A stretch of 64,000 bases of DNA from Micrococcales bacterium (GCA_009785115.1 WQWY01000002.1:85987-149986); one strand, 5' to 3'; counted from the first letter of the stretch, positions 27,493-37,219 are shown. Notes: a model not told the origin generated them from the sequence alone. Made by a program: numbers and translations.

Positions 27493-27617
27493 CCGCTCGG
27501 TCGTCGGCGTCTCATCCTCCAGGGTGAGGGCGTGGCTCCCCGAGAAGGACCGGACGGGCCGCACGTCACGCCCTGAGGTCGATGTGCTGGCAAGGCTGCC
27601 TGCGGCAGGCTCGTCGC

Positions 27618-27785
27618 ATGACCACGACCCCGCTGATCCCCGTCGACGGCTCTGAACGGTCCCGCTCTGGCCGTGCTGTCGCCGCCGTCATCGGCGCCGG
27701 CGTGGTGCTGGTGGGGCTGCTCGTCGCGGTGGGGCTGGCGATCTCCGCCATCGTCGACCTGGTGACCTGGAGCTTTGCCGGTTAG
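27618..27785 (+). CDS. Small single-pass membrane protein
   Basis: 55 residues from the ATG at 27618: a short polar N-terminus with Arg residues, then one long hydrophobic segment (VAAVIGAGVVLVGLLVAVGL and on to IVDLV). The stop TAG (27783-27785) overlaps the stop of the phosphosugar mutase on the other strand. No clear ribosome site; CGTCG precedes the ATG. Hypothetical; kept because codon use and the membrane segment look genuine. Confidence 0.5.
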   Translation: MTTTPLIPVDGSERSRSGRAVAAVIGAGVVLVGLLVAVGLAISAIVDLVTWSFAG

Positions 27786-29542
27786 TGCTCTGCCGGCTCG
27801 AGGGCCGGACGCAGGTCGCTCGCGACGGCGGCGAGGTGTTCTCGGGCCTGGCCACGCAGCGTCGTCAGGTCGGCACCGAGCGGTACGGGGTGCACGACCT
27901 CGAGGTAGCACTTGATCTTCGGCTCGGTGCCCGAGGGTCGCACGACGACCCGGGTGTCGTCGGCGCAGCGCAGCACGATGCCGTCGGTCGGCGGCAGGGT
28001 CGGCGAGCCGTGCGCCAGGTCGGTGGTCTCGATCACCGGTGACCCGGCCAGCGTGGCTGGAGGCTCGCTGCGCAGCCGGTCGACCAGGGCAGACATCCCG
28101 GACGGGTCGGCGAACCTGGCCGCGAGCTGGTCGGTCAGGTACAGCCCGTGGGCGCGGGCGAGGTCGTCGAGGCGGTCGACCAGGGTGCGGCCCTGGGCGT
28201 GCAGGTCTGCCGCGAGCGTCGCGGCGAGCAGCGCGGCGGTGATCCCGTCCTTGTCGCGCACGTGGGCAGGGTCGACGCAGCAGCCGAGCGCCTCCTCGTA
28301 GCCGAACACCATGCCGGGGGCGCGGGTGATCCACTTGAAGCCTGTCAGGGTCTGGACGAAGCCGAGGCCTGATGCTGCCGCGATGCGCCCCAGCAGCCGT
28401 GAGGACACGACCGAGCAGGCCAGCACGGGGTGACGGTCTGGGCTGCTCGAGGCGTGGGCCTCGGCGGCCGCCGAACCGAGCAGCGCCCCGGTCTCGTCAC
28501 CGTGCAGGAGGCGCCAGGCACCGCCGAGGTGCGGGTCGGGCACGGCGAGGGCGCACCTGTCGGCGTCGGGGTCGAGGGCCACCACCAGGTCGGCGTCGAG
28601 GCGCCTGGCGGCGGCGAGCGCCAGGTCCAGCACGCCAGGCTCCTCGGGGTTGGGGAAGGCGACGGTCGGGAAGTCCGGGTCGGGCTCGGCCTGCTCGGCG
28701 ACCACGTGCAGGTCGGTGAACCCCGCCGCGCTCAGCACCCGGGACGCCACCTCGGCACCCACACCGTGCAGAGCGGTGAGCACCACTCTCAGGTTCGCCG
28801 CTCGGGCCGGCTCCGGCCGAGCGACGGTCAGCGCGGCGGTCTCGTAGGCGTGCACGACCTCGGGGCCGAGCACCGTCCAGCCCTCCGCCGCGCGCGGTAC
28901 GGACGCGACCGAGGGCACCCGGGCGATCTCGTGGGCGATGGTCGCGTCGGCCGGCGGGACGATCTGGGCTCCCCGCCCCTCGTCGGTCACCACCCGCCCG
29001 CCCAGGTACACCTTGTACCCGTTGTCGGTGGCAGGGTTGTGCGAGGCGGTGACCATGACGCCGGCGTCGGTGTCGAGGTGGCGCACCGCGAACGCCAGCA
29101 CCGGGGTGGGCAGCGGGCCGGGCAGCACCATCACCTGCGCCCCTGCCCCGGTGAGCACGGCCGCGGAGTCCAGGGCGAAGGTGCGCGAGCCGTGCCGCGC
29201 GTCGTAGCCGACCACGACGCGCGGCGCACCCGGTCGCCCGTGCCCACCGTCCTGCGGCGGACTCTCGTCGTGCTCCTCCGCGATCTCGCTGTGGAGGTAG
29301 GCGACCAGCCCGGCCGCCGCACGGATCACCACGGCGCGGTTCATCCGCGCCGGCCCGCCGCCCCGGGCCCCGCGCAGCCCGGCGGTACCGAACTCCAGAG
29401 GCCCCGCGAACCGGCTCGCCAGGTCGGCACCCGCCACCTCGTCGCCGCCCTGCCAGGCGGCCAGCAGACCGCTCAGCTCATCGGCGGTAGCAGGGTCGGG
29501 ATCGTCGACGACCCACGCGGCCACCTCGGCGGCGAGGTCCAC
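27782..29542 (-). CDS. Phosphoglucomutase/phosphomannomutase (alpha-D-phosphohexomutase)
   Basis: 586 residues, four-domain mutase moving phosphate between C1 and C6 of hexoses. The phosphoserine loop is VMVTASHNPATDNG (Ser near residue 167), the metal loop DPDADRC (about 318-324), the sugar loop GYEEALG, and the C-terminal phosphate loop RPSGTEPKIKCY. This is the PgmB/ManB long form found in Gram-positive bacteria. GTG start at 29542, 6 bp after the lpdA stop, so both are one transcript. Confidence 0.92.
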   Translation of the reverse strand: MDLAAEVAAWVVDDPDPATADELSGLLAAWQGGDEVAGADLASRFAGPLEFGTAGLRGARGGGPARMNRAVVIRAAAGLVAYLHSEIAEEHDESPPQDGGHGRPGAPRVVVGYDARHGSRTFALDSAAVLTGAGAQVMVLPGPLPTPVLAFAVRHLDTDAGVMVTASHNPATDNGYKVYLGGRVVTDEGRGAQIVPPADATIAHEIARVPSVASVPRAAEGWTVLGPEVVHAYETAALTVARPEPARAANLRVVLTALHGVGAEVASRVLSAAGFTDLHVVAEQAEPDPDFPTVAFPNPEEPGVLDLALAAARRLDADLVVALDPDADRCALAVPDPHLGGAWRLLHGDETGALLGSAAAEAHASSSPDRHPVLACSVVSSRLLGRIAAASGLGFVQTLTGFKWITRAPGMVFGYEEALGCCVDPAHVRDKDGITAALLAATLAADLHAQGRTLVDRLDDLARAHGLYLTDQLAARFADPSGMSALVDRLRSEPPATLAGSPVIETTDLAHGSPTLPPTDGIVLRCADDTRVVVRPSGTEPKIKCYLEVVHPVPLGADLTTLRGQAREHLAAVASDLRPALEPAEH

Positions 29543-29548
29543 GGGTGG

Positions 29549-30967
29549 TCAGTCGTCGTTCTGGGGCTGGTGGAGCATCCGGGCGACCTCGGCGATGGTC
29601 CCGGACATCGACGGGTAGACCGTCGACGCCTCGGCCAGCTGGTCGACGGTCAGGCCGTGGGTCACGGCCAACGACAGCGGGTAGATCTGCTCGCCGGCGC
29701 GCGGGCCGACGACGACCGCCCCGAGCACCGTCCCCGACGTGGTGTGCGTGAAGACCTTGACGAACCCGTCGCGCACGCCGAGCATCTTCGCCCGCGGGTT
29801 GCGGGCCAGCGGCAGCATGGACACCGAGTAGGAGCGTCCGCGGGCCTTCAGCTGCGCCTCGCTCTGGCCGACGGTCGCGATCTCCGGGGTGGTGAACACG
29901 TTGGCGGCCACCGCCTTCAGCGACAGCGGGTGCACCGCGTCGCCGAGGGCGTGGGACATCGCGATCCGCCCCTGCTGCGCGGCCACCGAGGCCAGAGGCA
30001 GCACCCCGGTGCAGTCGCCGGCGGCGTACACGCCGGGCACCGACGTGCGGGAGACCTTGTCGACCTTGATGTGCCCGGACTCGGTCGTCTCCACCCCCGC
30101 CTCGACCAGCCCCAGGTCGGCCGTGGTCGGTATCGAGCCGACCGCCATCAGCACGTGCGAGCCCTCGACCGTCCGCCCCCCGTCCAGGTCCACGACGACA
30201 CCGTCGTCGGTGAGCCTCGCCCCGAGCCCCCGCGTGCGGGCCATCACGGTCATGCCACGCTCGGTGAACACCTCTTCGATGAGGGCGGCGGCGTCGGCGT
30301 CCTGGCTGGGCAGCACCTGGTCACGGCTGGACACGAGCACGACGTCAGCCCCCAGCATCGAGTAGGCCCCGGCGAACTCGGCACCGGTGACACCGGAGCC
30401 GACCACGATCAGGCGCTCGGGCATGGCGGTCAGGCCGTAGAGCTGGGTCCAGGTCAGGATGCGCTCTCCGTCCGGCACCGCTGTCGGCAGCACCCGTGGT
30501 GTCGCACCGGTGGCGAGCAGCACCACCTCGGCGTCGAGCAACCGCTCGGCACCACCGTCGTTCGGCCGCACCGCGACCTTGCGGGGCTCCACCAGCCGGC
30601 CCGTCCCGGCGAGGATCTCCACTCCCTCGCGCCGCAGCCGAGCGCGGATGTCCGCCGACTGCGCGCTGGCCAGAGCCTGGAGCCTGCTGTTGACCGCGCC
30701 CAGGTCGACGTGCCCGCGCAGCCCGCGCAGGTTGTCGGGCAACCGGATGCCCAGGTCAGGACCCCGGTCGACGATGGACAGCCACTCCGCCGTGGCGATC
30801 AACGACTTGCTCGGCACCACGTCCGTGAGCACGGCCGACCCCCCAGGCCCGGCCTTCTCCACCAGCGTGACCTGGGCCCCCAGCCGTCGCCCGACCAGGG
30901 CGGCCTCATACCCGCCCGGCCCCCCACCGACGATCACGACCCGTGGCGACGACTCTGTCCTGTGCAT
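29549..30967 (-). CDS. lpdA: NAD(P)H-quinone dehydrogenase, LpdA type
   Basis: 472 residues, flavoprotein disulfide-reductase fold: FAD site VVIVGGGPGGYEAAL (residues ~10-24), NAD site IVVGSGVTGAEFAGA, second FAD motif GVYAAGDCTG, and the dimerisation domain at the C-terminus. At the position of the usual redox-active cysteines the sequence is GGSAVLTDVVPSKSL, without any Cys. This is the hallmark of mycobacterial LpdA (Rv3303c type), which reduces quinones rather than lipoamide. The C-terminal His-Glu pair region differs from true Lpd as well. Upstream gene of the mutase operon. Confidence 0.9.
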   Translation of the reverse strand: MHRTESSPRVVIVGGGPGGYEAALVGRRLGAQVTLVEKAGPGGSAVLTDVVPSKSLIATAEWLSIVDRGPDLGIRLPDNLRGLRGHVDLGAVNSRLQALASAQSADIRARLRREGVEILAGTGRLVEPRKVAVRPNDGGAERLLDAEVVLLATGATPRVLPTAVPDGERILTWTQLYGLTAMPERLIVVGSGVTGAEFAGAYSMLGADVVLVSSRDQVLPSQDADAAALIEEVFTERGMTVMARTRGLGARLTDDGVVVDLDGGRTVEGSHVLMAVGSIPTTADLGLVEAGVETTESGHIKVDKVSRTSVPGVYAAGDCTGVLPLASVAAQQGRIAMSHALGDAVHPLSLKAVAANVFTTPEIATVGQSEAQLKARGRSYSVSMLPLARNPRAKMLGVRDGFVKVFTHTTSGTVLGAVVVGPRAGEQIYPLSLAVTHGLTVDQLAEASTVYPSMSGTIAEVARMLHQPQNDD

Positions 30968-31116
30968 AGGACCATCATCCCAGGTTTACCGGCGATCCCC
31001 ATGTCTACAGGTCCACGAGATGGCGAACCGGCCCCGACCGGCTGGTCGGACTCTCGCCGACCCGCCGATGACTCGCGACGAGTCTGCGGGTCGGTCGGAC
31101 GCAGCGCTGGTGACCC

Positions 31117-31172
31117 CACATTATTCCGCCGAATAATTGTCTGTTGACCACGTTTTTCCAATGAATAATGTG
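31117..31172. promoter_or_regulatory. AT-rich triple half-site before the DUF4143 ATPase gene
   Basis: Three related sites stand out from the GC-rich background: CACATTATTC (31117-31126), GAATAATTGT (31131-31140) and GAATAATGTG (31163-31172). The first two form an inverted repeat with a 4-bp spacer; the first and third are exact reverse complements 36 bp apart. TTGACC occurs at 31144 and TACGCT at 31181, 6 nt before the GTG. Most likely an operator/promoter of the following gene, perhaps brought in with it. Confidence 0.5.
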
Positions 31173-31192
31173 ATCTATGCTACGCTCGCCTG

Positions 31193-32590
31193 GTGGAACG
31201 ACGTGCTCTCCAGGACCTCCAGCGCTGGCAGGCCCGACCTCACCGCAAGCCTCTGCTGCTGCGTGGAGCGCGGCAGGTCGGCAAGACCTGGCTCATCAAG
31301 GAGCTCGGCCGCCGTAGCTTCGACCGGCTGGTCTACGTCAACTTCGACGAGTCGGCGGCGGCCCGGGACGTCTTCGACCAAGACCTGGACGTCGGACGCA
31401 TCCTGACCGCTCTGGCCCTGCTCGACGGCGGAGGGCCGATCGACCCCGCGACCACGCTCATCGCCCTGGACGAGATCCAGGAGGCGCCCCGTGCGTTGAC
31501 CGCGCTGAAGTACTTCGCCGAGCGGCTGCCGGGTGGCTACGTCATCGGGGCCGGGTCCTTGCTAGGCGTCGCGGTGCACGAGGGCACGTCCTTCCCGGTC
31601 GGCAAGGTCGAGTTCTACGACCTGCACCCCTTGTCGTTCCCCGAGTTCTGCACGGCGGTCGGTCGTGGCGACCTGGCTGAGGTCATCACAGGCACCGACC
31701 TGACACCGACGGTCCCGCTGCACACCGTCTATGCCGACCTGCTGCGCTGGTACTACGTCGTCGGTGGCATGCCCGAGGCTGTCGCCTCCTATGTGAGCTC
31801 CGACGACGTACGCGAGGTGCGCCGCATCCAGGTCCAGTTGCTCGACGCCTACGAGCGCGACTTCTCCAAGCACGCCCCGCCCAGCCAGGTGCCTCGGCTG
31901 CGGGAGGTCTTCACGAGCCTGCCCAGCCAGCTGGCCAAGGAGAACCGCAAGTTCGTCTACGGCCTGATCCGTTCGGGAGCCCGCGCTCGGGAGTACGAGA
32001 CAGCGATGGCCTGGCTGAACGACGCTGGGCTCACCCACAGCGTTCGCCGGATCACAGCACCGAAGCTACCGGTCGCCGCGTACGAAGACCCGCGTGCCTT
32101 CAAGCTCTTCGGTCTCGACGTCGGACTGCTCGGCGCCGCAGCGAGGCTCGACCCCCGCGTGGTCGTCGCGGGCGATCAGGTCTTCACCGAGTTCAAGGGC
32201 GCCCTCACCGAGCAGTACGTTCTCCAGCAGCTCGTCGCCATCGGCGACATGGACCCGCACTACTGGACCGCCGAGACCGGTACGGCCGAGGTCGACTTCG
32301 TCGTCGTCCATGGTTCGACCATCGTGCCCATCGAAGCCAAGGCCGAGGTGAACACCAAGGCCAAGTCGCTGCGCAGATACCGCGACACCTACCACCCGAC
32401 GCTCGCCGTCCGCACCGCCATGGTCCCCTACGGCACCGAACCAGGCTTGCTCAGCCTGCCCCTGTACGCCCTGGCCGCCCTGCCCCGCCTCATCGACGCC
32501 GAGGTCGACCCTGCCCCCGGTCTCCCGTTCACCAGCATCGGCCGCTCCATCACGTCAGAGGAGGTAGCCCGACTCATCGAAGAAGACTGA
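31193..32590 (+). CDS. AAA_14/DUF4143 ATP-binding protein
   Basis: 465 residues. Walker A GARQVGKTW (residues 25-33), Walker B LIALDEIQEAP (about 89-99), sensor-like GAGSLLGVAV, then the DUF4143 C-terminal domain with a PD-(D/E)XK-like end (AEVDFVVVHGSTIVPIEAKA: Asp, Glu and the Glu-x-Lys pair). The family is common in bacteria and often sits in accessory DNA; its function is not known. GTG start at 31193, leaderless arrangement. The AT-rich operator region upstream suggests acquisition from elsewhere. Confidence 0.85.
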   Translation: MERRALQDLQRWQARPHRKPLLLRGARQVGKTWLIKELGRRSFDRLVYVNFDESAAARDVFDQDLDVGRILTALALLDGGGPIDPATTLIALDEIQEAPRALTALKYFAERLPGGYVIGAGSLLGVAVHEGTSFPVGKVEFYDLHPLSFPEFCTAVGRGDLAEVITGTDLTPTVPLHTVYADLLRWYYVVGGMPEAVASYVSSDDVREVRRIQVQLLDAYERDFSKHAPPSQVPRLREVFTSLPSQLAKENRKFVYGLIRSGARAREYETAMAWLNDAGLTHSVRRITAPKLPVAAYEDPRAFKLFGLDVGLLGAAARLDPRVVVAGDQVFTEFKGALTEQYVLQQLVAIGDMDPHYWTAETGTAEVDFVVVHGSTIVPIEAKAEVNTKAKSLRRYRDTYHPTLAVRTAMVPYGTEPGLLSLPLYALAALPRLIDAEVDPAPGLPFTSIGRSITSEEVARLIEED

Positions 32591-32622
32591 CCGGACGCAC
32601 TGTCTTACGCCGAGGTCGACCT

Positions 32623-33954
32623 CTACAGACCGGACCGCAGGGCTGCGACAGGTTCCATGCGGGCAGCGCGGAGAGCGGGGTACAGACCTGCGAGCAGACC
32701 GACGATGGCACCGGCGAGAGCGGCTGCGAGGACCATGCGCAGATCGAGGACGGGTGTCCACTGGCGCATGAGGGAGACCACAGCGACGACGGCCACGCCC
32801 GACGACGCGCCGATGAGCCCGCCCAGGCCGCCGACGATCACCGACTCGATGAGGAACTGTGCCGCCACGTCACGACGTCGGGCACCGAGCGCGCGGCGCA
32901 GCCCGATCTCTCCCGCTCGTTCCATCACGGACAACAACGTGACGTTGGCGATTCCTACACCACCGATGAGCAGGGCCACCCCGCCCAGGGCCAAGAACAC
33001 CACGTACACATCCGACTGGATGTCCTGTTGCACGCTAGAGGGCTTTCCGGGGGCATTGACCGTGATCGCGTTGGGGTTGGTGGGCGCGAGGGCGACGGGT
33101 AGCTGGTCAATGAGCACAGGGCTCGCTCCCACCTGGATGAGCATCTCTACAGCCTGAGGTTTGGACAGGTCGAAATCAGCCCGTGCGGTGCCGTCGGGGA
33201 CGATGACCGACGAGAGCAGGTTGTTGCGCCTCTCCGTGCTGTCCATGATGCCGATGACCTGATAGGGCTCGTCGCCGATGAACACGGACGGCAGCGTGGC
33301 CACGCGTGTCACTCCTAGGCGGGCAGCGGCGTCGACGCCCAGCACAACCACGCGGTCGGCACGCTCGTCGTGGCCAGAGTCGAAGAAACGCCCTTGAGAC
33401 AGGGTGCCGCCCACGGCTTCCAGCAGGTGCGGTGAGGTGGCAAGCACGGCGGGAGAGGAACGTGGTGCGGCAGACGGATCGTTGACCGGGACGGAGGTGA
33501 TAGTCGCGCCGTCGGTGTCGACGGTGGAGATCGTGGCCGCAGCCCGCACCCCGGCGATTCGCTCGGCCCGTGCGGCGGCGTCCCATGGCAGGGAACCCAA
33601 GACCTGGGCCTCACCTTGTGCGTTGTCGCGGGTGGCTGGTTCGGCGGACGCGTGGCGGGCACCTACCGCGTCGAAGCGTTCGTTGATGCGGTTGGCCCCG
33701 GTCTGGGCAAGTCCGACGGTCACCACGACGGCGGCGATGCCCAGCACCGTGCCCAGCACTGTCAGCAGCAGACGCCCTGTGCGGGCACCGACCCCGGCGA
33801 CAGCCTCGGCAAAGGCATCACGCAGGCCGAAGCGGTCGCGAGGGTGCTCAGATGCCATGTTCTCGCTCTCGGCTACGGGGGAGCGTCGAACAGCCTGCCG
33901 CGATGCTGCGACCTGGCCGGGAGCGGGGGCTTGGGTGTGGCGGGGGACCCTCAT
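32623..33954 (-). CDS. MacB-type ABC transporter permease
   Basis: 443 residues: one N-terminal membrane helix (LLLTVLGTVLGIAAVVVTVG), a ~220-residue MacB periplasmic-type domain, and a three-helix FtsX block at the C-terminus with ERAGEIGLRRALGARR. Last gene of a six-gene operon, overlapping the ATPase gene by 4 bp. MacB-type permeases do not carry substrate through themselves but drive export of a substrate outside the membrane with a MacA-like partner. Confidence 0.9.
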   Translation of the reverse strand: MRVPRHTQAPAPGQVAASRQAVRRSPVAESENMASEHPRDRFGLRDAFAEAVAGVGARTGRLLLTVLGTVLGIAAVVVTVGLAQTGANRINERFDAVGARHASAEPATRDNAQGEAQVLGSLPWDAAARAERIAGVRAAATISTVDTDGATITSVPVNDPSAAPRSSPAVLATSPHLLEAVGGTLSQGRFFDSGHDERADRVVVLGVDAAARLGVTRVATLPSVFIGDEPYQVIGIMDSTERRNNLLSSVIVPDGTARADFDLSKPQAVEMLIQVGASPVLIDQLPVALAPTNPNAITVNAPGKPSSVQQDIQSDVYVVFLALGGVALLIGGVGIANVTLLSVMERAGEIGLRRALGARRRDVAAQFLIESVIVGGLGGLIGASSGVAVVAVVSLMRQWTPVLDLRMVLAAALAGAIVGLLAGLYPALRAARMEPVAALRSGL

Positions 33955-34676
33955 GGCAGTTCTGCCAGGTGTCCGTCAATGATCTGCACCCGACGTCCGG
34001 CTCTGGCGGCTACGTCCGAGTTGTGGGTGATGACCACCAGCGTCAGACCGTCACCGTGGAGCTCATCGAACAGGTCCATGATGGCGGCCGAGCTGGCTGA
34101 GTCGAGGTTGCCGGTAGGCTCGTCGGCGAGCAGCACATCCGGCAGAGTGACCACCGCGCGGGCGATCGCCACACGTTGGCGCTCCCCGCCTGACAACGTG
34201 GTAGGCATAAACCTCGTCCGGTGCCCCAGCCCCACCCGTTCCAACGCGGCCATCGCACGTGTGTGACGCTCAGCGCGCGGCACACCGGAGTACAAGGTGG
34301 CCAGCAGCACGTTGTCCAGCACCGACCGGTGCGGCATGAGGTGGAACGACTGGAACACGAACCCGATATGGCGCGCCCGCATCACGGTACGCACCTTCTC
34401 CGACGCTGTGGCTGTGGCCACCCCGCGCAACCGGTACTCCCCGGCGGTCGGTCGATCCAACAGTCCCAGCTGGTTGAGCAGGGTGGACTTGCCAGATCCA
34501 GACGGCCCGACGATGGCAAGGTAGTCCCCTGAGGCCACATCTAGGTCGGTGCGACGCAGAGCGCGAACGACAGGTGTGCCAGGAAAGTCCTGGGACACCC
34601 CTCGCAACGACAGCACCGGCACAGGCTCGTGAGGTGGCAGCTTGTCTGACGCAGGCGAGGCCTGGGTGGTGCTCAC
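33951..34676 (-). CDS. MacB-type ABC transporter ATPase
   Basis: 241 residues with Walker A GPSGSGKST (about 57-65), LSGGERQR signature, Walker B VLLADEPTGNLDSAS and H-loop VVITHNS. The ADEPTGNLD pattern is typical of the LolD/MacB group. Start and stop overlap those of the neighbours by 4 bp each, so production is coupled with the MacA-like protein and the permease. Confidence 0.92.
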   Translation of the reverse strand: MSTTQASPASDKLPPHEPVPVLSLRGVSQDFPGTPVVRALRRTDLDVASGDYLAIVGPSGSGKSTLLNQLGLLDRPTAGEYRLRGVATATASEKVRTVMRARHIGFVFQSFHLMPHRSVLDNVLLATLYSGVPRAERHTRAMAALERVGLGHRTRFMPTTLSGGERQRVAIARAVVTLPDVLLADEPTGNLDSASSAAIMDLFDELHGDGLTLVVITHNSDVAARAGRRVQIIDGHLAELP

Positions 34677-36265
34677 TGACCAGCCTCGGCGGCGTCCCTG
34701 GCCAGGGACGCGTCGACCACCACCAGCTCACCTTCGCGCAGAGGTTCTTGCGACCATGTGATCTCGACGTAACCGCCTGCGGCCAAGCCAGTCTTGACCG
34801 GCACCAGTCGTGTGGAGGTCCCGTCTTTGACCTCCACACGACTGGTGCCGTCTGGTCCAGCGCTGAGCGCTGCTAGCGGCACGGCCAGCACCTTGCCGTC
34901 GGTGGAGCTTACAGGGATACGTACGCGCACGTTACCCGCATATCCGAGCAGTACCTGCTGATCGGTGGTCAGATCTCCGAAGGAGAAGACGACCTTGCGA
35001 CGGGCGGGGTCTACTCGGCCTGTGTCGTTGCCCTGGTCGTCGGTGAGGGTCGCGGAGGTGATCGAGAGCACCGCCACGTCGAAAATCTCGTTCTGCACGG
35101 TCATGGTTCCGGCGGCACCGACGGTGAGCAGGTCAGCGTCGTCGACAGCGACGTTGCTGGTGGCTTGGAACGTCGCGCCGGAGACAGTGGCGAACGCGCC
35201 GTCCACCTGCGAGCCGCGACGTACGTATGTCTCATCCACGCGTACGGGCATCGTCGGGATGAAAACGACCTCGCTGGCGAGCAGGGGTGTCAACGAGTCG
35301 TTCTGTGCCTGCGTCAGGGCAGTACGGGCGTCGGCTAGCGCGGTGTTGGCGGTAGTGAGAACTGCCTGTGCCTCGGCGGTGTCAGGTGGGGTGCTGAGGG
35401 CTCGGCGTCCAGCGAGGGCGTTGTTCAGCACCTCCAGCAACGCGACACGGCCGGGGGGAGTGCAGTCCAGGTCGGCGGTGGGGTCACGATCGGCTGGTGG
35501 TTTTGGGCACTCGGCATCCCAGTAGGCCAACCGGGCTTGGGCAGTGGCCACAGCGCCGTCAGCAGCCACGATGTTGATCTGGGATGCGCCTCGGCGGGCG
35601 GCGTCCAAGGTCCGTCGAGCGGTGGCGGCGTTCTGCTGGGCTGAGGTGACATCGGCCTGAGCGGCCTTCAATGTCGCTGCACGGCCCTCGTCGGGGTCGG
35701 GAGCGCTGTACCCGGCGCGGGAGAACAAGGTGGCGACGCCACGGGCCAGCGTGGCGTCGTAAGTGTCGTTCGAGGTGTTGCCCGTGCTAATTCCCACTGA
35801 GGCAAGCGCTTGGCGTAGTTGCACGACGTCAGGGCCAGACATGCCCGCTCGCAGGTCGCGATAGGCGGGCAACTCACCAGGAAGCACGATCACCGGACGG
35901 CCCACCACCTCCAATGCGACCTGTCCTACAGCCAGTTCGGTGCCTACCTGCGGGATGTGTCCGGTGACCACCGAACCGCCCGAACCGGGGTTCACAGTGA
36001 GTTCGAACGGGTCCTGGTAGCCGACATCGGCACGTACCGTCACAGCGTTGGCGATCTCCCGCAGTTCGACGGGAACGGTGATGGCACTAGCTGTAGGTGG
36101 AGCCAGTTCGGCAGCCACCTGCATGGGCGACTTGATGAGTTGGCTCAGGCCGACCCCAGCAGCCAGGCTGACTACCGCGACACCGACCAGCACTGTGATC
36201 GATCGACGCCCTGCCACCAGAGGTGATGTCGGCAGGGCGTCGGTATTCGGGTCCTTGCTCTTCAT
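34673..36265 (-). CDS. MacA-like membrane-fusion protein with peptidoglycan-binding domain
   Basis: 530 residues. An N-terminal anchor helix (ITVLVGVAVVSLAAGVGL) is followed by a HlyD-type beta domain, a PG_binding_1-like insertion (DLRAGMSGPDVVQLRQALAS, then GVATLFSRAGY), a long helical hairpin rich in Ala/Gln (about residues 215-310), and a C-terminal beta-barrel. Membrane-fusion proteins with a peptidoglycan-binding insert are common beside MacB-type pairs in Gram-positive bacteria. The ATG at 36265 is used; a GTG two codons earlier is an alternative. The upstream lipoprotein stops 2 bp before it. Confidence 0.85.
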   Translation of the reverse strand: MKSKDPNTDALPTSPLVAGRRSITVLVGVAVVSLAAGVGLSQLIKSPMQVAAELAPPTASAITVPVELREIANAVTVRADVGYQDPFELTVNPGSGGSVVTGHIPQVGTELAVGQVALEVVGRPVIVLPGELPAYRDLRAGMSGPDVVQLRQALASVGISTGNTSNDTYDATLARGVATLFSRAGYSAPDPDEGRAATLKAAQADVTSAQQNAATARRTLDAARRGASQINIVAADGAVATAQARLAYWDAECPKPPADRDPTADLDCTPPGRVALLEVLNNALAGRRALSTPPDTAEAQAVLTTANTALADARTALTQAQNDSLTPLLASEVVFIPTMPVRVDETYVRRGSQVDGAFATVSGATFQATSNVAVDDADLLTVGAAGTMTVQNEIFDVAVLSITSATLTDDQGNDTGRVDPARRKVVFSFGDLTTDQQVLLGYAGNVRVRIPVSSTDGKVLAVPLAALSAGPDGTSRVEVKDGTSTRLVPVKTGLAAGGYVEITWSQEPLREGELVVVDASLARDAAEAGQ

Positions 36266-36267
36266 CC

Positions 36268-37218
36268 TCACCGACCTGAACGTTGCTCGGTCTCGTATAG
36301 TACCCACGCCTCTAGTTCGGCTCGGTGCTCGGCGACGAAACGTTCCTGGTACTGGTGGGTGACCGCGCGCAGACGCGGCTGGTAGTCCACGTCCGTCTGA
36401 CACTCGTAGTCAGCGATAGCCAACGCGATCTCTGCCTGTTTCAGCCTGGACAGCCCCTCGGTGTCCGTGTGCATCAGCCCGGTCGCGTCGGGCTTGGTCA
36501 AGCCTTCTCTGGCTACCCGGATGGACTGCTCTGCGTCAGCAGGAGAGGTGAAGGAAGGATAAGAGCGCCCCGCCATACAGGCACTCCACTCCTTGTTGAC
36601 AAGAGCCATCTCGGAAGACTCTGCGACATGCTCTTCAACAGCGTTCATCGCTGACAACAACTCTGCCCATCGAGGAGAAGTGCCGACATCGTTACCGTAC
36701 ACGATGTCTATCGCAGAGTTGTAACAACCTCCTTGAGCGCTGAATGCGCCGTCATCTGATTCGTGTGGCATCCCATTCAACGCGCGGTCGTAGGCAACTT
36801 GTGCCGATTCGCTCAACGAACTTCGATAAGCACCGTTGATGTCAGTATCGAACAGTTCGGACTTACCGGGAGCCTCGTCCGAGCTGATCGTTATGATGCC
36901 ATATCCGTACTGTCGTCGAAACTCTGCTGATTGAAAGTCCAAGGAAGTGGAGTCCGAAACCTCCGCCGCGTCGCCATCCCCACGAAGGTCACGAGGGTAG
37001 TACTCGAAGCCTGCATCTGCCATACAGTCAGCGATCGCCTCATCTAACTCGATGAGCGATTGTTCATTGCGCCGCTCTGTCTCTTCTGCTGATCCGTGAA
37101 CGAGCGCCCAGTATTCCTCGAATGGCAATGGCGCTCCGGAAGGTTCTGAAGAGCAGGCCGGGAGCAGCGCCAGTAGCGCCAGCGCACACGCCCCTCCCGC
37201 CGCTGTTGGAAGCCTCAT
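36268..37218 (-). CDS. Lipoprotein of the MacAB-type operon (unknown family)
   Basis: 316 residues. The ATG at 37218 gives a signal with a lipobox (LALLPAC, Cys 22), so it is probably membrane-anchored outside. The mature part is helical and charged, with CMADAGFEYYP, CYNSAIDIVYG, CMAGRSYPSF and YECQTDVDY: four cysteines, a pattern of small uncharacterised actinobacterial lipoproteins found beside MacAB-type genes. DNA here is clearly less GC-rich than the surrounding chromosome. Could be a substrate receptor, chaperone or immunity protein; not determined. Confidence 0.75.
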   Translation of the reverse strand: MRLPTAAGGACALALLALLPACSSEPSGAPLPFEEYWALVHGSAEETERRNEQSLIELDEAIADCMADAGFEYYPRDLRGDGDAAEVSDSTSLDFQSAEFRRQYGYGIITISSDEAPGKSELFDTDINGAYRSSLSESAQVAYDRALNGMPHESDDGAFSAQGGCYNSAIDIVYGNDVGTSPRWAELLSAMNAVEEHVAESSEMALVNKEWSACMAGRSYPSFTSPADAEQSIRVAREGLTKPDATGLMHTDTEGLSRLKQAEIALAIADYECQTDVDYQPRLRAVTHQYQERFVAEHRAELEAWVLYETEQRSGR

Positions 37219-37219
37219 T

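Noticed and set aside
28430-31147. A 905-codon plus-strand frame over the mutase and lpdA genes
   Set aside because: It is antisense to two genes with full catalytic motifs, and its own translation is low-complexity His/Arg/Gly/Val.
32612-32623. GAGGTCGACCTC palindrome between the DUF4143 and permease genes
   Set aside because: A single 12-bp palindrome overlapping a stop codon is too short to call a terminator or site.
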